The notes below the pieces were generated by a model. The model made no database searches. It was not told the origin of the DNA and saw only the letters and a list, made by a program, of their open reading frames with translations. Shown here in pieces: positions 59,071-64,000 of a stretch of 64,000 nucleotides of DNA (within the stretch, counting starts at the first letter, position 1; each line of letters starts with the position of its first letter). The translations under genes and the position numbers were made by a program. Source of the stretch: CAWAPD01 sp963783865 (GTDB lineage Bacteria; Actinomycetota; Thermoleophilia; UBA2241). The stretch is taken from the NCBI GenBank assembly GCA_963783865.1, contig CAWAPD010000002.1, positions 310,001 through 374,000 on the forward strand. The letters run 5' to 3'.

Positions 59071-59895
59071 ATGCGCCTCGCCGTCGTCCAGACCCTGAGT
59101 CCCGCCCGCGACATGGAGGCGAGCGTGCGTGCCGGCGTGGCCCGCCTCGAGGAGGCGGGCGGCGCCGGCGCCGAGCTCATCGTCTTCCCCGAGTTGTTCG
59201 TCGGCGGCTACTACCTCGACGACGGCCTGAAGGAGCGGGCGGGCGGCGCCAGACAGGCGCTCGCCCGCCTGCAGCGCGCCGTCGACGGGACCGGCGTGGC
59301 GGCCGTGGCCGGCGTGCCCGATCTGCGCGACGGGGCCCTGTACAACGCCGTCGCCATCCTGCGTCCCGGACAGCAGCCGGCCCGCTACGCCAAGACGCAC
59401 CTCTTCGACCGAGAGCAGAAGCTGTTCAAGCCCGGCGCGTCACTGTGGACGGGCGAGATCGCAGGCTGGCCGTGCGGGGTGCTGGTCTGCTACGAGCTCG
59501 GCTTCCCGGAGGTGGCGCGCGCCCTCGCCATCTCGGGCGCGCGCCTGCTCCTCTGCCCCGCCGCCTTCGGCCGGCGCCGCAGCCGGATCTGGCAGGTCGC
59601 CACCGTCGCGCGGGCGCTCGAGAACCAGGTCTACCTCGCGGCCGCCGACACGGCTGGGTCGGCGGGAGACGTCGAGTTCGCCGGGCACAGCCGGGTCGTC
59701 GACCCGGCCGGCACGGTGATCGCCGACGCCGGCGACCGCGCGGAGATGCTCCTGGCCGAGCTCAGGCCGCAGACCGTCGACGACGTCCGCGACGGCACGC
59801 GCGACGACGTGCACCGCTACTGGGAGGACCGCCGCCCCGAGCTGTACGGCCCGCTGGCGGAGGCGGCGCCGGACCGAGGCGGCCGAACGAGCTAG
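59071..59895 (+). CDS. Carbon-nitrogen hydrolase (nitrilase superfamily)
   Basis: This 274-residue enzyme has the catalytic triad regions: Glu in FPELF (about residue 41), Lys in YAKTHLF, and Cys in GVLVCYELGFPE. It should hydrolyse an amide or a nitrile. ATG 59071 has GGAGGAGTGAG upstream, overlapping the DUF1638 stop region, so both are cotranslated. Its stop shares the bases CTAG (59892-59895) with the convergent DUF1844 gene. Confidence 0.93.
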   Translation: MRLAVVQTLSPARDMEASVRAGVARLEEAGGAGAELIVFPELFVGGYYLDDGLKERAGGARQALARLQRAVDGTGVAAVAGVPDLRDGALYNAVAILRPGQQPARYAKTHLFDREQKLFKPGASLWTGEIAGWPCGVLVCYELGFPEVARALAISGARLLLCPAAFGRRRSRIWQVATVARALENQVYLAAADTAGSAGDVEFAGHSRVVDPAGTVIADAGDRAEMLLAELRPQTVDDVRDGTRDDVHRYWEDRRPELYGPLAEAAPDRGGRTS

Positions 59896-60509
59896 GAGTC
59901 GCCGGCCGGGCCGCTCGGCCGCGGCTTCTTCGCCGAAGGCTTCTTGGCGGCCGGCTTCTTGGCGGCCGGCTTCTTCGTGGCCGGCTTCTTGGCGGCGTTT
60001 CCGCGGCGTGTGCCGCCGGCTTTCCGGGTCGCGGATTCCTGTGGTTTTGCAGGCACTTCTTGCTCGGTCCCGGCGGCCGGGGCCGGCGCCGGCGCCCCCG
60101 GACCCTCGACCTCGGGTCCAGCCTCAGTGTCCGCACCGGAACGTGCCCTATCCTCCTCACGGCCCGACTCGGGCTCCGGCGGCCCGGCCTCCGGCTCGGC
60201 GGCCACCCGGGCGAAGGCGAGCTGCATCGAGGCGAGCGTCGCGTGCAACGCGCTCGCCTGGTCGCGCTCGCCCTCGCCCTCGAGCACCTCGATCAGCCGG
60301 CGCAGCGCCTCGATGGCCACGCGGGCGTCGCCCAGGTCGCGCAGGTCGCGCGTCTCGTCGGTCAGCCCCAGCTTCTGGTAGCCGATGGTGACGAGGCTGA
60401 CCATCATGTCCTGCACCAGGTCGATGGTGCGCAGCCGCTTGAGCTGCTCCCGGTACAGGCGGGCGCGCTCCTCGTCGGTCAGCTGGCTGTCGTCGTGCTC
60501 GTCGTCCAT
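59892..60509 (-). CDS. DUF1844-like protein with histone H1-like tail
   Basis: This 205-residue protein has a helical N-terminal domain (about 15-105: VQDMMVSLVTIGYQKLG, DARVAIEALRRLIEVLE) that resembles DUF1844. An acidic Pro/Ala linker follows, and the last 40 residues are a Lys/Ala/Pro repeat (AAKKPA, TKKPA and SAKKP units), similar to eukaryotic and bacterial histone H1 tails. It is likely to bind nucleic acid. I chose ATG 60509, with GGAGGAG five bases upstream, over ATG 60524, which overlaps the GCS2 stop. Confidence 0.7.
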   Translation of the reverse strand: MDDEHDDSQLTDEERARLYREQLKRLRTIDLVQDMMVSLVTIGYQKLGLTDETRDLRDLGDARVAIEALRRLIEVLEGEGERDQASALHATLASMQLAFARVAAEPEAGPPEPESGREEDRARSGADTEAGPEVEGPGAPAPAPAAGTEQEVPAKPQESATRKAGGTRRGNAAKKPATKKPAAKKPAAKKPSAKKPRPSGPAGDS

Positions 60510-60523
60510 GTCACTCCTCCGCA

Positions 60524-61690
60524 TCAGCGCCGGGTCGCCGGCTCCGCCTTCGCCTGCTGGACCGTGCCGGCGAAGACCTGCTCGATCGAGAGGCCGGCGG
60601 CCAGCGCGCGGACCTGGCGCTGGGCCCCGTTGCCCTCGTCGAGGATCCGCGCCACGTCGTCAAGGTGCGGCTGCAGGCCGAGCTCGCCGGCCAAGGGCGC
60701 GATCTGCCCGACGAGGCCGGCGATGACCTCGGTGGCGGGCACCTCGCGGCGCTCCTCGAAGTCGACGAGCTTGCCGTCGAGGCCGTAGCGGATCGCCCGC
60801 CAGAGGTTCTCCTCGACGTAGCGCGTCGGGTGCACCGGCAGCGGGCGGCCCTCGTCGTAGCGCCGCGCCGCCAGCGCGACCAGGCCGACCGCGAACGCAC
60901 TGACGGCCAGCGACTGCCACTGCTCGGTCTGGACGTCGGCGATGCGCACCTCGACGGTGCCGTAGCGGTGATGCGGCCGCACGCTCCACCAGAGCTGCGT
61001 GAACTCGCGGATCGAGCCCACGTCGAGCAGCAACTCGTAGAAGCGGCGGTGCTCGGCCCAGCTGCCGAACACGTCGGGCACGCCGCAGCGCGGGAACATG
61101 CGCACGAACGTCTGCACGCGGGCCGACGCCAGCTGGGTCCACACGCCCTCGATGAACGGCGAGTTGGCCGACAGGGCGAGCACGTGCGGCAGGTAGCCGC
61201 GAAGGGTGTCGCAGACGACCACGGCGCGGTCGAGGCCGTTCATCCCGACGTGCACGTGGTTGCTCCAGGTGTTGTTGCGCCAGGCGACGTACTTGAGCAG
61301 GTCCTCGACCGCCCGGTAGTGCGGCGTGTCGATGATCTCCTGGTCCTTCCAGCTCGAGAACGGGTGCGTGCCCGTAAGACCGAGGGCGAAACCGTGAGCG
61401 GCGGCGTGAGCGAAGAGCTGCGGGCGCAGCGCCGTCATCTCGCGGGCGGCCTGGCCGAAATCGTCGCAGCGCGCCGTGGCGAGCTCGATCTCGGAGCGGA
61501 TCAGCTCGCCGAGGAGGTGTTCGTCGAGCGCCGCCGGGGCCGACTCACGCAGCTCCTCGTAGCCGGGCGTCAGCGCGAGCGTCACGGGATCGAGGATCTG
61601 GTATTCCTCCTCGAGCCCGATCGTGAAGTCGGTCGAGGCCGCGAAGCGCTCCTCGACCTCGGCGAAGTATGCGTCGTGGCGGCCGCTCAT
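60524..61690 (-). CDS. Glutamate-cysteine ligase-type carboxylate-amine ligase (GCS2/YbdK)
   Basis: This 388-residue ATP-dependent ligase is of the GCS2 type: FTIGLEEEYQILDP start (GxEEExxx metal block), THPFSSWKDQEI and NHVHVGM. It may join glutamate with cysteine or another amine; in bacteria the YbdK form is a weak glutamate-cysteine ligase of uncertain role. It is cotranslated with the downstream DUF1844 gene. No glutathione synthetase is near. Confidence 0.9.
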   Translation of the reverse strand: MSGRHDAYFAEVEERFAASTDFTIGLEEEYQILDPVTLALTPGYEELRESAPAALDEHLLGELIRSEIELATARCDDFGQAAREMTALRPQLFAHAAAHGFALGLTGTHPFSSWKDQEIIDTPHYRAVEDLLKYVAWRNNTWSNHVHVGMNGLDRAVVVCDTLRGYLPHVLALSANSPFIEGVWTQLASARVQTFVRMFPRCGVPDVFGSWAEHRRFYELLLDVGSIREFTQLWWSVRPHHRYGTVEVRIADVQTEQWQSLAVSAFAVGLVALAARRYDEGRPLPVHPTRYVEENLWRAIRYGLDGKLVDFEERREVPATEVIAGLVGQIAPLAGELGLQPHLDDVARILDEGNGAQRQVRALAAGLSIEQVFAGTVQQAKAEPATRR

Positions 61691-61772
61691 CGGCGGCTAG
61701 TATACCCGCGCCCGGGCGAGGCGCCAGAGACGGGATGGGCGGCCGCGCGAGCGTCGGCGATGCGGGAGCGGA

Positions 61773-61807
61773 ACGGGGCGGGGCGGCCGTCGGCCGCCCC
61801 GCCCCGT
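61773..61807 (-). terminator. 16-bp hairpin after the corrinoid-protein gene
   Basis: Bases 61773-61788 pair perfectly with 61792-61807 around GTC, beginning 36 bases after the corrinoid-protein stop. No U-tract follows. Confidence 0.7.
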
Positions 61808-61843
61808 GACCTGCTCCGTCCGGCCCTCGCCGGACGGCCGTCG

Positions 61844-62488
61844 CTACGCCAGCAGCTGCTTGGCGACCGCGACGGCCTCGATGGCGTCCTCGGCGTAGCC
61901 GTCGGCGCCGATCTCGTCGGCCCAGGCGCGCGTGGTCGGCGCGCCGCCGATCATGACCTTGACGCCGTCGCGCAGACTGGCCGCCTTGAGGGCCTCGATC
62001 GTCTTCTGCTGGTTCGGCATCGTCGTGGTCAGGAGCGCGCTCAGCAGCAGCAGCTGCGGCTTGACCTCGCGCACCTTCTCGACGAACGCCTCGGGCGCGA
62101 CGTCGCAGCCGACGTCGGTCACCTCGAAGCCGGCCGCCGACAGCATGCTGCAGACGATCGTCTTGCCGATCTCGTGGATGTCGCCGGCCACCGTGCCGGC
62201 CACGGCCGTGCCGGTGGCCCTGCGGCCCTCCTTGGCTTTGTCGAGCTCGGGCTGCAGCACGGCGACGGCGGCCTTCATGGCCTCGGCGCCCTGCACGAGC
62301 TCGGGCAGGAAGAACTCGCCCTTGCCGAAGAGGTCGCCGACCTCTTCGATGCCCTTGACGAAGCCCTTGTCGAGGATGTCCGACGGCGGGAGCCCCATGT
62401 CGAGCCCCTTCTGGGCGAGCTCGGCAGCGGTGTCGTCTTCGCCGTCGATCACAGCCTTCGCCATCTGGGAGTAGATTTCCTCAGTCAC
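61844..62488 (-). CDS. Corrinoid protein (methyltransferase cognate, B12-binding)
   Basis: This 214-residue protein binds a corrinoid that carries methyl groups. It has an N-terminal helical B12-binding-2 domain (about 1-85) and a Rossmann B12-binding domain with Asp103, His105 and Gly108 in GDIHEIG, the base-off motif. It is like MtbC/MttC. No methyltransferase of the MttB or MtaB type is seen in the window, so its partner is elsewhere. GTG 62488 has AAGGAGG five bases upstream. A DUF1638 gene lies 2.8 kb away. Confidence 0.92.
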   Translation of the reverse strand: MTEEIYSQMAKAVIDGEDDTAAELAQKGLDMGLPPSDILDKGFVKGIEEVGDLFGKGEFFLPELVQGAEAMKAAVAVLQPELDKAKEGRRATGTAVAGTVAGDIHEIGKTIVCSMLSAAGFEVTDVGCDVAPEAFVEKVREVKPQLLLLSALLTTTMPNQQKTIEALKAASLRDGVKVMIGGAPTTRAWADEIGADGYAEDAIEAVAVAKQLLA

Positions 62489-62620
62489 CTGGTCCTCCTT
62501 CGCACACCACTACTTCCGTCAGCGAGACCTTCGACGCGCCCCCCGGCAGGCGAGGCCACGGGAGCACGAACGTGAGACGCGCCCGGACAGTCACCAGAAT
62601 CACCGTGAGCGCGCAGCGTG

Positions 62621-62650
62621 AGGCTATCCGAAGGACGAGGGGTCGCGCAA
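62621..62650 (-). promoter_or_regulatory. Possible promoter of the corrinoid-protein gene
   Basis: TTGCGC (62645-62650 on the minus strand) is followed after 18 bases by TAGCCT (62621-62626). The leader would be about 125 bases. Confidence 0.35.
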
Positions 62651-62770
62651 CCATGGCGAGGCCGCCGCCGGGCTCGCCGCGCGCGCGAGCGAGGCCCGTG
62701 ACGCCGGCGCCGCCGGGCCGGAGCGGCCCCCCGCGCGCCGGCGAACGACCCGTTCGGCTGCGCCGCCGGG

Positions 62771-62798
62771 TTGCGCACCCTGCTCCCGAGGTTAAGAC
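62771..62798 (+). promoter_or_regulatory. Possible promoter of DUF47-pit
   Basis: TTGCGC (62771-62776), 16 bases, then TAAGAC (62793-62798), with the GTG start at 62838 after a short leader carrying GGAGGGG. Confidence 0.4.
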
Positions 62799-62837
62799 TA
62801 TGCGCCGGCATCTGACCTTGGCAGGAGGGGGATCCCC

Positions 62838-63455
62838 GTGAGGCTCAGTCTCGTCCCGCAAGAGCGGGAGTATTTCAAGCTGTTCTCCGACGCCGCGGCC
62901 AACGTCGATGAAGCGGCCCAGACGCTCAAGCGACTCCTCGAGGAGTTCGGCGACGTCAAGGGCAAGGCGCGGCGCATCCTCGAGTTCGAGCACGTCGGCG
63001 ACAAGATCGTCCACGACATCGTGCAGCGGCTGAACCGCACCTTCATCACGCCGCTCGAGCGCGACGACATCTACGACCTCACCACGACCCTCGACGACAT
63101 CCTCGACAACATCGAGGCGACCGCCGACATGCTGCTGATCTACAAGGTCGAGGCACCCCTCAAGCACGCGGTGGAGCTGGCCGAGGTCCTCGCCTACGCC
63201 ACGACCAGCCTGCGCCGGGCGATCGACGGGCTCGAGAAGCGCAAGGGGCTTTCGGAGCACTGCATCGAGGTCAACCGCCTCGAGAACGACGGCGATCGTC
63301 TCTATCGCGACGCCGTCGCCGAGCTGTTCGACGACGACATGAAGTGCACCGACATCATCAAGTGGAAGGACATCTACGCCACGCTCGAGCTCGCCATCGA
63401 CGACTGCGAGCACGTGGCCAACATCGTAGAGAGCATCGTTCTCAAGAACACCTGA
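62838..63455 (+). CDS. DUF47-family PhoU-like protein (Pit accessory protein)
   Basis: This 205-residue helical protein belongs to DUF47: EREYFKLFSDAAANVDEAAQTL start, the EHVGDKIVHDIVQRLNRTFITPLERDDIYDL helix with metal-binding acidic residues (key residues E, D, H, D), and the ENDGDRLYRDAV repeat. It is expected to bind metal and regulate the phosphate transporter encoded next. GTG 62838 follows GGAGGGGG. Its stop overlaps the next start (TGATG). Confidence 0.93.
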   Translation: MRLSLVPQEREYFKLFSDAAANVDEAAQTLKRLLEEFGDVKGKARRILEFEHVGDKIVHDIVQRLNRTFITPLERDDIYDLTTTLDDILDNIEATADMLLIYKVEAPLKHAVELAEVLAYATTSLRRAIDGLEKRKGLSEHCIEVNRLENDGDRLYRDAVAELFDDDMKCTDIIKWKDIYATLELAIDDCEHVANIVESIVLKNT

Positions 63456-64000
63456 TGTCCCTGCTGATCATCATCGTGGTGGTCGCCCTGGCGTTCGATT
63501 TCACCAACGGCTTCCACGATTCGGCCAACGCCATCGCCACGTCGATCTCCACCCGGGCCCTCTCGCCGCGCGTCGCCCTCCTGATGGCCGCCGTGCTCAA
63601 CATGGCCGGGGCGTTCATCAGCCAGAACGTGGCGAAGACCGTCGGCAAGGGCATCGTGACCCTGCCGGCGGACTCGCAGACGGTGGTCCTGGCGGCGCTG
63701 CTCGGAGCCATCGCCTGGAACCTCCTCACGTGGTATCTGGGCCTCCCGTCGAGCTCGTCGCACGCGCTGATCGGGGGGTTGGTCGGCGCCACGCTGGTGG
63801 CCGTCGGCACGAGCGGGGTCGAGTGGAGCGGCCTCTGGCACAAGGTCGTCGTCCCCATGGTCACGTCGCCTGCCCTCGGCCTGCTGGTCGCGTTCCTGAT
63901 CATGAACCTGCTGCTCCTGCTCGTCTTCCGCTGGTCGCCCCGGCCCGTCAACCGGACCTTCCGCTTCCTGCAGCCGGTCTCGGCGGGCGCCGTCGCCCTC
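63455..64000 (+). CDS. pit: PiT-family inorganic phosphate transporter, 3' end outside window
   Basis: At least 182 residues are present. ATG 63455 overlaps the DUF47 stop (TGATG). The N-terminal signature DFTNGFHDSANAIAT is the PiT motif, and later GLPSSSSHALIGGLVGA is the family's second conserved loop. About four membrane helices are seen before the cut. It carries phosphate symported with a cation, working with the DUF47 protein. Confidence 0.95.
   Translation, partial: MSLLIIIVVVALAFDFTNGFHDSANAIATSISTRALSPRVALLMAAVLNMAGAFISQNVAKTVGKGIVTLPADSQTVVLAALLGAIAWNLLTWYLGLPSSSSHALIGGLVGATLVAVGTSGVEWSGLWHKVVVPMVTSPALGLLVAFLIMNLLLLLVFRWSPRPVNRTFRFLQPVSAGAVAL

Larger units (their letters stand above)
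62489..62837. other. Divergent intergenic region of 349 bases
   Basis: It separates the corrinoid-protein gene (-) and the DUF47 gene (+). It holds the two promoter-like elements listed separately, and the two leaders. I see no further gene, repeat or known riboswitch; no cobalamin B12-box was found. Confidence 0.6.

Noticed and set aside
62489..62837. Possible cobalamin riboswitch before the corrinoid gene
   Set aside because: No B12-box-like sequence or typical multi-helix core could be found.

Overview
The window is 64 kb of very GC-rich bacterial chromosome (about 70% GC, strong third-position G/C bias, many GTG starts, dense mostly co-oriented operons). Conserved gene orders (dnaG-rpoD; rho-rpmE-thyX-DUF1385 near prfA-prmC; glyQ-glyS-ppdK), ThyX, two full-length RpoD-type sigma factors and FixABCX electron-transfer genes suggest a deep-branching actinobacterial lineage (Thermoleophilia, Coriobacteriia or Geothermincolia-like). 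That placement is inference. I see no insertion sequences, phage genes, CRISPR arrays or rRNA; one tRNA (Asn) is present.

Layout. 1-12.2 kb (+): end of a GH5-like glycosidase, DUF3870, then an electron-transfer operon (acyl-CoA dehydrogenase, fixC, fixX, an archaeal-type IMP cyclohydrolase, fixA, fixB) behind a long structured leader, then a NarL-type two-component system coupled to an APC permease. 12.2-19.1 kb (-): complete oligopeptide ABC transporter with a serine hydrolase at its distal end. 19.4-26.9 kb (-): tRNA-Asn, a radical-SAM-like protein lacking one cluster cysteine, two tandem rpoD genes, dnaG and two small genes. 27-33 kb (-): glyQ-glyS-ppdK. 33.3-35.2 kb: a C2H2 zinc-finger protein, a YugP-type membrane protease and a redoxin-like protein. 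35.2-44.5 kb (mostly -): recO, prmC, prfA, DUF1385, thyX, rpmE, rho, glpX, transaldolase. 44.5-47.7 kb (-): 2-phosphoglycerate kinase, cyclic 2,3-diphosphoglycerate synthetase and a metallophosphoesterase. 47.8-55.6 kb (-): glycogen-debranching enzyme, a phosphoglycerate-mutase-like protein, thrC, hom, lysA and a frameshifted cobO. 55.7-64 kb: 3-hydroxyacyl-CoA dehydrogenase, a diguanylate cyclase, DUF1638, a nitrilase-family enzyme, a DUF1844 protein with an H1-like tail, a GCS2 ligase, an orphan corrinoid protein and a DUF47-PiT phosphate transporter cut by the window end.

How the genes fit together. Carbon metabolism leans gluconeogenic: PPDK, GlpX FBPase and a small transaldolase lie beside genes that should convert 2-phosphoglycerate to 2,3-diphosphoglycerate and its cyclic form, a solute classically known from hot methanogenic archaea. 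Just upstream of these on the same strand are hom, thrC and an ApgM-like protein but no thrB, so the ApgM-like protein may serve as homoserine kinase. B12 chemistry recurs (CobO, corrinoid protein, B12-domain radical-SAM-like protein). Regulation seems to use an extended -10 element (TGnTAnnnT) and long GC-only hairpins after genes without U-tracts.

The main points for a second look are the cDPG operon, the structured leader before the acyl-CoA dehydrogenase operon, the Cys-to-Ser radical-SAM motif in a gene that also holds a 74-bp perfect palindrome, the inferred cobO frameshift, the tandem sigma factors and the bacterial C2H2 finger protein.
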